DNA from: Hyphomicrobiaceae bacterium | Lineage (GTDB): Bacteria > Pseudomonadota > Alphaproteobacteria > Rhizobiales > Aestuariivirgaceae | Direction: 5' to 3' | Assembly (NCBI GenBank): GCA_900298995.1 | Contig: OMIC01000003.1 | Location: forward strand, 1 to 64,000 | DNA length: 64,000 nt | Shown here: positions 47,064-54,715 of the stretch, piece after piece | Layout of the letters: every line of letters starts with the position of its first letter | How positions within the stretch are numbered: the stretch's first letter is position 1 | Position numbers and translations under genes: made by a program | Notes under the pieces: model-generated | Database searches by the model: none | Seen by the model: only the letters and a program-made list of their open reading frames with translations | What the model was told of the DNA's origin: nothing

Positions 47064-47792
47064 ATGACAAGCACAATGATCGTGATCGGGGCAGGCGGTG
47101 GCATCGGCGCCGCTCTTTCCCGCCGTCTCGCGGCCGCTGGCAACACCGTCCATGCCATTGGCCGGAATGCCGCGAAGCTCGAAGCCCTCGCGGGCGAACT
47201 CAAGGGATCCTTCGCGGTGGCCGACGTCACCGACCGGGCGGCTCTTGAGGCCGCCGTCAAGTCTGCCGGTCCTGCGGTGTCCGGTCTTGCCTATTGCGCC
47301 GGCACCATCAATCTGAAGCCCGTTGCGCGCATCACCGATGATGACGTGCGGCGTGATTTCGAGATCAACGCGCTGGGCGCCATGCGCGCCGTGCAGGCCG
47401 CTTTGTCGGCGCTGAAGGCTGCCCCGGGTCCGTCGAGCGTCGTGCTGTTCTCGACGGTCGCAGTGGCGCAGGGGTTTGCCTCGCATGTCTCGATCGGCAT
47501 GACGAAGGGCGCGGTCGAGGGACTGATGCTGTCGCTTGCCGCTGAACTGGCGCCCAAGATCCGCGTGAACTGTGTGGCCCCGTCGCTCACCCGGACGCCG
47601 CTCGCGGAGGCGCTGACTTCCAGCGAGCAGATGGCGACCGCGATTGCCGGACTCCATGCCATGCAGCGGCTGGGCGAGGCTGATGACGCGGCGGCTGCGG
47701 CCGCCTTCCTCCTGTCGCCCGATGCATCCTGGATCACCGGCCAGGTGGTGGGTGTCGACGGTGGGCGCTCCATGCTGCGCACCAAGGGTTGA
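47064..47792 (+). CDS. Short-chain dehydrogenase/reductase
   Basis: This 242-residue SDR has the NAD(P)-binding loop IVIGAGGGIGAALSRRLAAAG. The strand after it lacks an obvious cofactor-selecting Asp, and the usual catalytic YxxxK reads HVSIGMTKGAVEG; the Tyr appears replaced by Ile/Gly, so catalysis is uncertain. It lies 2 bp before the DUF2256 and photolyase genes. The frame is open from 46998. Confidence 0.85.
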   Translation: MTSTMIVIGAGGGIGAALSRRLAAAGNTVHAIGRNAAKLEALAGELKGSFAVADVTDRAALEAAVKSAGPAVSGLAYCAGTINLKPVARITDDDVRRDFEINALGAMRAVQAALSALKAAPGPSSVVLFSTVAVAQGFASHVSIGMTKGAVEGLMLSLAAELAPKIRVNCVAPSLTRTPLAEALTSSEQMATAIAGLHAMQRLGEADDAAAAAAFLLSPDASWITGQVVGVDGGRSMLRTKG

Positions 47793-47794
47793 GC

Positions 47795-47950
47795 ATGGCG
47801 CGCATGCGCAAGAAAGAGGCGCTGCCCTCCAAGCTCTGCGAGTCTTGCGGGCGGCCCTTCTCGTGGCGCAGGAAATGGCAGCGTGACTGGGACAATGTGA
47901 AGACCTGTTCGGACCGCTGCCGCACCGCACTGAAAACGAAGGCCAGATGA
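47795..47950 (+). CDS. DUF2256 zinc-finger-like small protein
   Basis: This 51-residue basic protein has LPSKLCESCGRPFSWRRKWQRDWDNVKTCSDRC, the four-cysteine DUF2256 signature (two CxxC-like pairs). The family is often encoded next to FeS-BCP photolyases. It starts 2 bp after the SDR stop and overlaps the photolyase start by 4 bp (ATGA), so all three are probably translated from one message. Its role is not known. Confidence 0.88.
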   Translation: MARMRKKEALPSKLCESCGRPFSWRRKWQRDWDNVKTCSDRCRTALKTKAR

Positions 47951-49455
47951 GCACGCTGCGTATCGTTCTGGGCGACCAGCTCACGCATGGGCTGTCATCC
48001 CTTCGCGACCATGCGCCGGGCGACACGGTGCTGATGATGGAAGTGGCGGAAGAAGCCATCTATGTCAGACATCACAAGCAGAAGCTTACGCTGATCTTTT
48101 CTGCCATGCGCCATTTCGCAGCGGAATTGCGCGCCGCGGGTCTCACCGTCGACTATGTCCGGCTTGATGATCCGGCAAACACCGGCACTTTCACCACCGA
48201 GGTCGAGCGCGCCATTGCGCGTCACCCGTCGTCGGCGATCGTGGTGACGGAGCCCGGCGAGTGGCGGGTGCGCGAGATGATGCGGAGCTGGGGTGCCGAG
48301 ATCCGCAACGATGACCGATTCTTCTCGACACCTGCCGGTTTCGCGGCCTGGGCCAAAGGCCGCAAGCAATTGCGCATGGAATATTTCTACCGCGACATGC
48401 GGCGCGGCTCCGGGCTGCTGATGGAGGGTGACGACCCGGTGGGCGGCCAGTGGAATTTCGACTCCGAGAACCGCAAGTCACTTCCCCGCGATGCGAGACC
48501 GCCGGAACGTCAGCGCTTCGAACCCGATGGGCTGACACGCGAAGTGATTGACATGGTCGCGGCGCGCTTTCCGGGTCATTTCGGCGATCTCGAGCCTTTC
48601 GGCTGGGCGGTGACACGGCCGGATGCGCTGGAAGCGCTCGATCACTTCATCACCGCCTGTCTGCCGCAGTTCGGCGACTATCAGGACGCCATGAAACAGG
48701 GCAATGGCTTCCTCTATCATTCGGTCATCTCACCCTATATCAACATCGGGCTCCTGACCGCACGCGAGGTCTGTGCGCGCGCCGAGCTGGCCTGGAAACA
48801 GGGCAGGGCGCCCCTCAACGCGGTCGAAGGCTTCATCCGTCAGGTGCTGGGGTGGCGTGAATATGTGCGCGGGCTCTACTGGCTGAAGATGCCGGCCTAT
48901 GGCGAAACAAATGCTTTGGAAGCCCGCCGCCCCCTGCCGGAGTTCTACTGGACCGGGGAAACGGACATGAACTGCCTGCGCCAGACGATCGGCGAGACCA
49001 GGCGACATGCCTATGCGCATCACATTCAGCGCCTGATGGTCACAGGCAATTTCGCACTGCTTGCGGGCCTCGATCCGAAGGCGGTGGAGGAATGGTATCT
49101 CCTGGTATATGCCGATGCCTTCGAATGGGTGGAGCTTCCCAACACCCACGGCATGGCTCTGTTTGCCGATGGCGGCATCATGGCATCAAAGCCCTATGCG
49201 GCGTCGGGCGCCTACATCAACCGCATGTCGGACTATTGTGCCGGGTGCCGCTTCGATCCGGCGGAGAAGCTTGGTCCAAAGGCCTGTCCGTTCAACTACC
49301 TCTATTGGGATTTCCTGATGCGGAATGAGAAGCACCTCCGCCGCAATCCGCGCATGGCCATGCCCTACCGTACGCTTTCCAGGATGGATGACGCTCGAAA
49401 GCAGGAGATCCTGGGAGCCGCGGCATCGTTCCTCGCCACGCTTCAACCTGCATGA
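47947..49455 (+). CDS. phrB: Iron-sulfur bacterial cryptochrome / (6-4) photolyase (PhrB type)
   Basis: This 502-residue flavoprotein belongs to the FeS-BCP/CryPro group, light-driven (6-4) photolyases. The four cluster cysteines are C343, C431, C434 and C447; the spacing of 88, 3 and 13 residues equals that of the Agrobacterium PhrB cluster (C350, C438, C441, C454). An N-terminal Rossmann domain binds the antenna (LRIVLGDQLTHGL) and the helical FAD domain includes EGFIRQVLGWREYVRG and HIQRLMVTGNFALL. It shares a transcript with DUF2256. It repairs UV lesions or signals light; which one is not visible. Confidence 0.92.
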   Translation: MSTLRIVLGDQLTHGLSSLRDHAPGDTVLMMEVAEEAIYVRHHKQKLTLIFSAMRHFAAELRAAGLTVDYVRLDDPANTGTFTTEVERAIARHPSSAIVVTEPGEWRVREMMRSWGAEIRNDDRFFSTPAGFAAWAKGRKQLRMEYFYRDMRRGSGLLMEGDDPVGGQWNFDSENRKSLPRDARPPERQRFEPDGLTREVIDMVAARFPGHFGDLEPFGWAVTRPDALEALDHFITACLPQFGDYQDAMKQGNGFLYHSVISPYINIGLLTAREVCARAELAWKQGRAPLNAVEGFIRQVLGWREYVRGLYWLKMPAYGETNALEARRPLPEFYWTGETDMNCLRQTIGETRRHAYAHHIQRLMVTGNFALLAGLDPKAVEEWYLLVYADAFEWVELPNTHGMALFADGGIMASKPYAASGAYINRMSDYCAGCRFDPAEKLGPKACPFNYLYWDFLMRNEKHLRRNPRMAMPYRTLSRMDDARKQEILGAAASFLATLQPA

Positions 49456-49486
49456 AAAAACCGCCACCGCACGGAGCGGTGGCGGT
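49455..49486 (-). terminator. Rho-independent terminator, minus strand
   Basis: ACCGCCACCGC (49460-49470) pairs with GCGGTGGCGGT (49476-49486) over 11 bp with a 5-nt loop. On the minus strand six T residues (49460-49455) follow, so it terminates minus-strand transcription. It touches the phrB stop codon, and may also stabilise the phrB 3' end. Confidence 0.88.
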
Positions 49487-49557
49487 CGCCTCGATGGACC
49501 CTGCGGCCCTTAGGGAAGCGGAGTCCCCTCTACTCAAACCCCAGCCTTTCGGCCGGC
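49455..49557 (-). ncRNA. Candidate small RNA with its own promoter and terminator
   Basis: The minus strand of the phrB to nitroreductase gap has TTGCGC and TATGGT hexamers 16 bp apart, then about 100 nt ending in a strong hairpin followed by T6. Within the transcript CCGGCC-GAAA-GGCTGG forms a 6-bp stem (one GU pair) with a GNRA tetraloop, and GAGT/ACTC and GGG/CCC pairs lie further along. No ORF of length fits. I do not recognise the family. The 5' end is estimated at about 49557. Confidence 0.65.
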
Positions 49558-49563
49558 TCCCTG

Positions 49564-49591
49564 ACCATAGCCTGCGCGGGGGGTGGCGCAA
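49564..49591 (-). promoter_or_regulatory. Sigma70-type promoter of the candidate small RNA
   Basis: On the minus strand TTGCGC (49591-49586) and TATGGT (49569-49564) are 16 bp apart, with four of six bases matching TTGACA and five of six TATAAT. It drives toward the 49455 terminator. Found by eye only. Confidence 0.5.
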
Positions 49592-49599
49592 GCGACAGC

Positions 49600-49614
49600 C
49601 TAACAATTGGTTAA
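49600..49614. promoter_or_regulatory. Near-perfect CtrA-type box
   Basis: CTAA at 49600-49603 and TTAA at 49611-49614 are exactly seven bases apart; the CtrA consensus is TTAA-N7-TTAA, so only one base differs. It is about -43 to -57 from the estimated start of the small RNA and about 60 bp upstream of the nitroreductase ATG, so either could be the target. Confidence 0.45.
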
Positions 49615-49674
49615 GATCGCAGCGTCATGGCGCCCGCCATTGCCTTTTGGGGGGAAGACCGCCAGATTGCTGCC

Positions 49675-50265
49675 ATGTCGGACCTCAACGATACATCGAC
49701 GGTGCTGCGCCTTCTAGAGACCCGAAAATCGGCCTCCGCGAAGGCGATGACGGGTCCGGGCCCGTCGGCGTCGGATCTTGACCGGATCCTGGCCTGCGCC
49801 GTGCGTGTGCCTGATCACGGCAAGCTTGCGCCGTGGCGTTTCCTCCTGTGGGAGGGGGAGGCGAGGTCCCAGTTCGGCGAGATCATGCGGGCCCGATGGC
49901 AGGCGCTCCATCCCGATCATGGCGCCGAGAGCCTTGATTTCGTGAGGGGTCTGTTCCTCCGGGCTCCTGTCGTGCTGGGCGTGATCTCGACGGCGGCGGA
50001 GCATCCCAAGATCCCTGTCTGGGAGCAGCAGCTCTCGGCCGGTGCGGTATGCATGAACATTCTGATAGCCGCGACGGCGCTGGGATTTGGCTGCCAGTGG
50101 AACACCGACTGGGTCGCCTATGACCGTGAAATCGCCGCCGCCATGGGCCTCGCGCCTCATGAACGGGTGGCTGGGCTGATTTATCTGGGTCAGGCCCTGT
50201 CGCCGCTCGAGGACAGGCCACGTCCGGATGCGGCTGCACTGCTCACGCGCTGGAAAACGCGATGA
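49675..50265 (+). CDS. Nitroreductase family protein
   Basis: This 196-residue flavin-dependent protein belongs to the nitroreductase superfamily (YdjA-like): VRVPDHGKLAPWRFLLWEG has the FMN-contact region and GAVCMNILIAATALGFGCQWNTD the second conserved segment. It uses NAD(P)H to reduce nitro compounds or quinones, but the physiological substrate is unknown. ATG 49675 is chosen because the open frame from 49627 adds unlike residues. It overlaps the HAD gene by 4 bp. Confidence 0.88.
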   Translation: MSDLNDTSTVLRLLETRKSASAKAMTGPGPSASDLDRILACAVRVPDHGKLAPWRFLLWEGEARSQFGEIMRARWQALHPDHGAESLDFVRGLFLRAPVVLGVISTAAEHPKIPVWEQQLSAGAVCMNILIAATALGFGCQWNTDWVAYDREIAAAMGLAPHERVAGLIYLGQALSPLEDRPRPDAAALLTRWKTR

Positions 50266-50966
50266 CAATTCGGGGTGTTCTCTTCGACAAGGACGGCACG
50301 CTCATCGACGTCAACGCGACCTGGGTGCCGATCTACCGCGAGGTCCTGATGGACCTCTTCGCGACCGGCCACGAGGGCGCGGAAGCTCTGATGGAAAGGG
50401 CAGGCTACGACAGGTCGTCCGGACGCTTCCGCGCCGGTTCGGTCCTGGCAGGTGGCACGACCCGGCAGCTGGCGAGCCTGTGGTGGCCGGACCTTGACAG
50501 CGCGGCGCTGGCCGAGAAGGTGCGCCGTCTTGACCACGACTACACCCATCTGGTGCGGGACCGTCTCAGGCCATTGATGCCGCTGGAGCCGATACTCTCG
50601 GAACTGCGCGGCATGGGCCTTCGGCTTGGCATCGCCACCAATGACAGCCATGTGTCGGCGAGGGCGCACATGGCCCATGTCGGGGTCATCGAGCATTTCG
50701 AAGACATCATTGCAGCCGACACCGTGCCCGTCGCCAAGCCGTCGGGCAACATGGTGCGCCGCTTCGCCGAGGTCACCGGCCTGCCGGCGGCGTCGATCGC
50801 GATGGTGGGTGACAATCATCACGACATGGAGGAAGCGCGCAACGGCGGTGCCGGCCTCGCCATTGCGGTTCTGAGCGGCAACGCAGCGCATGAGGACATC
50901 GCCCATCTTGCGGATCATACGATTGCCAGCGTCGCCGAACTCCCTGGCTTGTTGCGGAGTCTCTGA
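50262..50966 (+). CDS. HAD-family hydrolase, phosphoglycolate-phosphatase-like
   Basis: This 234-residue HAD enzyme has motif I DKDGTLID (catalytic Asp), motif II region GIATNDS, and motif III/IV in AKPSGNMVRRFAEVTG and MVGDNHHDMEEARNGGAG. An alpha-helical cap lies between. Phosphatase of small metabolites is likely; Gph-type is a guess. It overlaps its neighbours by 4 bp and 1 bp. Confidence 0.9.
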   Translation: MTIRGVLFDKDGTLIDVNATWVPIYREVLMDLFATGHEGAEALMERAGYDRSSGRFRAGSVLAGGTTRQLASLWWPDLDSAALAEKVRRLDHDYTHLVRDRLRPLMPLEPILSELRGMGLRLGIATNDSHVSARAHMAHVGVIEHFEDIIAADTVPVAKPSGNMVRRFAEVTGLPAASIAMVGDNHHDMEEARNGGAGLAIAVLSGNAAHEDIAHLADHTIASVAELPGLLRSL

Positions 50967-51556
50967 TGTTCTATGACGCGGTGAAGAACGACCACGGTCT
51001 GGCGCTCGACCCCTTCAAGGCCCTCGTCGCGCCCCGTCCGATCGGCTGGATCTCGACGGTTTCGGCGGCGGGCATCGCCAACCTTGCACCCTACAGCTTC
51101 TTCAACGCCTTCGCGCAGGATCCGCACTATGTTGCCTTCGGTAGTGGTCCGCCGAAGGATACGCTGCGCAACATCGAGGCCACGGGCGAGTTTGCGGTCA
51201 ATCTCGCCACCTGGGATCTGCGGGAGCAGATGAACCTCTCATCGGCGCATGTCGCCACGGACGAATTCGAGCTGGCGAAGCTTGAGAGGGCGCCTTGCCG
51301 CTTCATCAAGGCGCCGCGCGTGGCGGATAGTCCGGCCTGCCTGGAGTGCAGGCTCTTTCAGATCATCCCGTTGCCCGACGACACTGGCACGGCTGAGAAC
51401 CACATGGTGATCGGGCGCGTGCTGGGCGTTCACATCGCGGATCGCTTCGTGAAGGAAGGCCGGGTCGATACGGTTGCCATGCGGCCCATCGCCAGGCTCG
51501 GCTACAGCGACTACATCACGGTGTCCGAGGCCTGGCGTCTCCGCCGGCCGGACTAG
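50966..51556 (+). CDS. Flavin reductase-like domain protein
   Basis: This 196-residue protein has the split-barrel flavin reductase fold: LVAPRPIGWISTVSAAGIANLAPYSFFNAF and DTLRNIEATGEFAVNLAT bind FMN. It may supply reduced flavin or act as an oxidoreductase. Start overlaps the HAD stop by one base, so nitroreductase-HAD-flavin reductase form one operon. A 237-bp gap containing a CtrA box follows. Confidence 0.87.
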   Translation: MFYDAVKNDHGLALDPFKALVAPRPIGWISTVSAAGIANLAPYSFFNAFAQDPHYVAFGSGPPKDTLRNIEATGEFAVNLATWDLREQMNLSSAHVATDEFELAKLERAPCRFIKAPRVADSPACLECRLFQIIPLPDDTGTAENHMVIGRVLGVHIADRFVKEGRVDTVAMRPIARLGYSDYITVSEAWRLRRPD

Positions 51557-51706
51557 CGCCTCTGGCCTGATTCGGGCGGGTCGGTCTGTCTGCGGACGCC
51601 GCGCCGGACATGTCGGCGCGAGATCCGAGGCAGACCTGTTAACAACTCGCAATCATACGGAAGAACAACGGGATAGCTGGCTTCCGCCATCGACGGTTTT
51701 CAACGG

Positions 51707-51722
51707 TTAACGCGTCGTTAAC
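51707..51722 (+). promoter_or_regulatory. Perfect CtrA-type box upstream of the pseudo-receiver gene
   Basis: The bases TTAACGCGTCGTTAAC give TTAA-N7-TTAAC, exactly the consensus of the alphaproteobacterial cell-cycle regulator CtrA. It lies about 72-87 bp before the ATG at 51794. The same gap (51557-51793) also has a GTTAAC half-site near 51640. No other gene-like sequence is in this gap. Confidence 0.7.
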
Positions 51723-51793
51723 CTTCCGGGCGCAGTTCACGAAGACTGTACGGTGCAGGGCGGTTCGCCCTCGGACTGGAGAGGTTTGTAGAC

Positions 51794-52162
51794 ATGACCC
51801 GGTGTCTGCTGATTGATGACAATGGCCGCAGCCGGCAGCATCTGCACCAGATGCTGTCGGGCCTTGGTCTTGAGACGTTTTTCAGCACGGGGGCTGACGA
51901 GGCTGTCAGGTTCTGCAACGACAACGCCCCCGATGTGGTGCTGGTGTCGGCAAACGCGAAGGGCGGACCGACCCGTGAGTTCGTGAAGCGGTTGCGGCTG
52001 AGCGGGCAGGGAAAGCCGCCCGTTGTTTTCCTCTACGCCGAGACGGCGGACACGGCCCTCTTCGGTCAGACGATCCTCGATGGCGCGGCGGATGTCCTGA
52101 TGCTGCCCTTCGACCGCGACCTCCTGCATTTCAAACTGCGTCAGGCCGGCCTGCAGGTCTGA
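51794..52162 (+). CDS. Stand-alone pseudo-receiver domain protein
   Basis: This 122-residue protein has the receiver fold (CLLIDDNGRSRQHLHQML) with acidic residues Asp8 and Asp9, but the phospho-acceptor Asp is Ser52 in VVLVSANAKGG. The conserved switch Thr (VVFLYAETAD) and the Lys (LMLPF) also appear lost. It has no output domain. It therefore cannot work as an ordinary phosphorylated regulator and may bind a partner constitutively. It is led by a perfect CtrA box and followed by an MFS gene. Confidence 0.85.
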   Translation: MTRCLLIDDNGRSRQHLHQMLSGLGLETFFSTGADEAVRFCNDNAPDVVLVSANAKGGPTREFVKRLRLSGQGKPPVVFLYAETADTALFGQTILDGAADVLMLPFDRDLLHFKLRQAGLQV

Positions 52163-52221
52163 CGGTCGGGCGGCACTGGCAGGAGTGCTGTTCGTGACCT
52201 TGGCGGGACTGCGGAGACGAC

Positions 52222-53439
52222 ATGAACCTTGGCTCTCTCTGGGTGCTGCTTGCGAGTGTCGCGATGCTGTGCCTCGGGCATGGGTTGAGCGGCTCTCTCA
52301 TCAGTCTGGCGGCCGACCAGAACCATTTCGGCACGGATGTCACCGGCTTCGTGATGGCGGGCTATTCGGCCGGGCTTCTGTTGTCGACTGTCCTCACGCC
52401 GCGCCTCGTGCGCAGTGTTGGTCATATCCGGACCTTTGCCGGGCTGGCGTCCAGCGTATCGACCGCCGTCCTGCTGTTTCCGCTCTGGGTCGATCCTGTC
52501 TTCTGGTTCGTGCTGCGCGTGATCACCGGCCTTTGCGTCTCGGGCATGTTCATCGTCTGTGAAAGCTGGCTCAACACCGCTTCCACCAACCGCAACCGCG
52601 GCCGCATGATGTCCTTCTACATGATCGTGACCTATGGCGCGCTGGGGCTGGGACAATTGCTGCTCAACGTGCCGGATGACTCGGGGTTCGTGCGCTTCAT
52701 CCTGGTATCCTGCCTGCTCTCGATATCGCTTGTACCGCTGATCCTCCTGCCCTCAGAAGCGCCCAGCGTCGAACATGCGCAGACGGCTTCGCTGCGAGGA
52801 ATCTGGCGGGCCTCGCCGCTGGCGCTGGTCGGAGTGTTCGCCTGCGGTCTGGCGCAGAGCGCCTTCTTCGCACTCGGTGTCGTGTTCGGGCTCTCGAAAG
52901 GGCTTCCGCTGGTACTGGTGTCGATCATGATGGCATTGCCGCCACTGGGCGTCATCTTTTCGCAATATCCGATCGGCTGGATTTCGGACCGCTTCGACCG
53001 ACGCACCATCATCATGCTGCTGAGTTTCGTCTCGGTCGTCATTGCTGCCGTGACGCTCATCGGGGGCTTTTATATCTCCCGTCTCATGCTCATTTCCCTC
53101 ATGACGGCGTTCGGCATCGTGTCCTTGCCCATCTATTCGCTGGTCGTTGCCCATGCCAACGACCATCTCCGCAAGGAGCAGGTTCTGGGCGCCTCCGCCA
53201 AGCTCATTCTTGTTTACGGCGTGGGGTCGATCATTGGTCCGCTGCTTGTCGGAGCGCTCATGCGGCGTATCGGCGGTGACGGCTTCCTGATCTACATGAT
53301 CGTCGTGCAGTCAGCGCTTGGTGGCTTTGCCCTGTGGCGGCGGTGGCGGACGGCCGATCACCTGCGCGCGCAGGGCAGTGATGTCATGACCGTGAGTCCG
53401 GTCGCCACGCAGGCGCGGCCGAGCCTCTCTGGAGACTAA
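52222..53439 (+). CDS. MFS transporter, YcaD-like
   Basis: This 405-residue membrane protein has about 12 hydrophobic segments. GHGLSGSLISLAADQNHFGTDVTGFVMAGYSAGLLLST and CVSGMFIVCESWLNTASTNRNRGRMMSFYMIVTYGALGLGQ match YcaD-type MFS carriers, whose substrates are unknown. GWISDRFDRRTII is the cytoplasmic A-like motif. It begins 60 bp after the pseudo-receiver stop. Confidence 0.87.
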   Translation: MNLGSLWVLLASVAMLCLGHGLSGSLISLAADQNHFGTDVTGFVMAGYSAGLLLSTVLTPRLVRSVGHIRTFAGLASSVSTAVLLFPLWVDPVFWFVLRVITGLCVSGMFIVCESWLNTASTNRNRGRMMSFYMIVTYGALGLGQLLLNVPDDSGFVRFILVSCLLSISLVPLILLPSEAPSVEHAQTASLRGIWRASPLALVGVFACGLAQSAFFALGVVFGLSKGLPLVLVSIMMALPPLGVIFSQYPIGWISDRFDRRTIIMLLSFVSVVIAAVTLIGGFYISRLMLISLMTAFGIVSLPIYSLVVAHANDHLRKEQVLGASAKLILVYGVGSIIGPLLVGALMRRIGGDGFLIYMIVVQSALGGFALWRRWRTADHLRAQGSDVMTVSPVATQARPSLSGD

Positions 53440-53473
53440 GGGTCTCTCGGGTTCCAGAGGTTAACGGATGCGG

Positions 53474-53488
53474 TGAACGGAATGTTAA
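53474..53488 (+). promoter_or_regulatory. CtrA-like box upstream of DUF2336 gene
   Basis: TGAA (53474-53477) and TTAA (53485-53488) are exactly seven bases apart, one mismatch from TTAA-N7-TTAA. A TTAAC half-site is at 53461. It lies 41 bp before the ATG at 53529. One-mismatch matches arise by chance, so this is a weaker call than the box at 51707. Confidence 0.4.
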
Positions 53489-53528
53489 ACCTTGGGTGGG
53501 AGGATGTCCCATAGAGGAGCATCGTCTC

Positions 53529-54704
53529 ATGGAAAAGAATCAGCCACAGGAACCGTCTTTCGGTCTCGACGTCGATTTTCTGATGCAGGCTCTGGCTGAG
53601 GGCAGCGTGTCGCAGCGCATGCGTCTCGCGCGGCAGATCGCGGGCTTCCTCGGAGATGCAGCTGAGCCTCCGGGCGAACGCCAGCAGGTGTTGCCCGTTG
53701 CCCTCCGGTTGGCTGCCGACGAGGCGCCCGAGGTTCGGCGTACTCTCGCCGCCGGCCTTGTCGGACTGGCCGATCTCAATGCCGATCTTCTGTTTGCGAT
53801 TGTTTCTGACGATGATGACATCGCTGTTCCCTTTCTCGGCACGACCCCGGCTCTCACCCAGGTTCATATGTTCTCCGTGCTGCGTGTTGGAGATGCCGCA
53901 CGCCAGGCGGCCGTTCTCCTCCGGCCTGACATCACGCCGGATGTGATCGATTTCACGGTAAAGTCGCTTCCCTTTGAGGCCAACGCCCTGCTGCTCGAAA
54001 ATGCATCGATTCCATTGGCGCCCGAGCAATTTCAGACGCTGTACGACCGCTTTGCAGACATCGAGGCGGGTGTTGAGCGACTACTGGCGCGCACCGATCT
54101 CCCGGCCTCGATCCGTATCCTGCAGGCACGGCGGGCCGCCACGCGGCTTCAGAAATTGCTTGCCGAGCGCGACTGGTTGCCAGCCAATGACGCGGCCGAT
54201 CTCATCGCCGATGCCGAGGAGAATGCCGTGCTGGCCGTGCTGGCGTCGGCCAGCGTCCAGCAGTTGTCATCCCTCGTCTCGTTCCTGATCAACCAGGACA
54301 TACTGACGCCCTCGATCATCGTGCGCGCCGCCTGCCGCGGCGACATCGAGATCGTCACGCACTGCCTCGCCATTCTCGCGCACTGGCCGGTTGAACGGGT
54401 CAGGCAGCAGGTGTTCGGCAGCGGCAATCTGCGGAGCCTGATCGACCGGGCCGGTCTGCCGCCCGCCTGCCACTGGCCGCTGCAGGCCGTCTGTGATGTG
54501 GCGCATGATGAGCGGCTGGATGGCGTCCGGCTCAGCGGCGAGGAATTCGGCAGCCGCGTGGTCGAGGCGCTGATGACGCGCTATTCGGCCATGCCAAAGG
54601 CCGACCAGCCGCGCAGCCTCGAGGTTGTCGGCCGTTATGCATCGGGCCGGGCCCGGCTCATCGCCCGCCGCCTGAAGGACGATCTCGTCCCCGAAGCTGC
54701 GTAG
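53529..54704 (+). CDS. DUF2336 family protein
   Basis: This 391-residue protein matches DUF2336, an alphaproteobacterial family of unknown function. It is all helical with HEAT-like repeats (RLAADEAPEVRRTLAAGLVG, ADLIADAEENAVLAVLAS), starting at ATG 53529 (the frame is open from 53496). There is no signal peptide or membrane segment. It follows a CtrA-like box and is convergent with the AraC-type gene, whose stop is 12 bp away. Confidence 0.84.
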   Translation: MEKNQPQEPSFGLDVDFLMQALAEGSVSQRMRLARQIAGFLGDAAEPPGERQQVLPVALRLAADEAPEVRRTLAAGLVGLADLNADLLFAIVSDDDDIAVPFLGTTPALTQVHMFSVLRVGDAARQAAVLLRPDITPDVIDFTVKSLPFEANALLLENASIPLAPEQFQTLYDRFADIEAGVERLLARTDLPASIRILQARRAATRLQKLLAERDWLPANDAADLIADAEENAVLAVLASASVQQLSSLVSFLINQDILTPSIIVRAACRGDIEIVTHCLAILAHWPVERVRQQVFGSGNLRSLIDRAGLPPACHWPLQAVCDVAHDERLDGVRLSGEEFGSRVVEALMTRYSAMPKADQPRSLEVVGRYASGRARLIARRLKDDLVPEAA

Positions 54705-54715
54705 CTCGATGGCTG

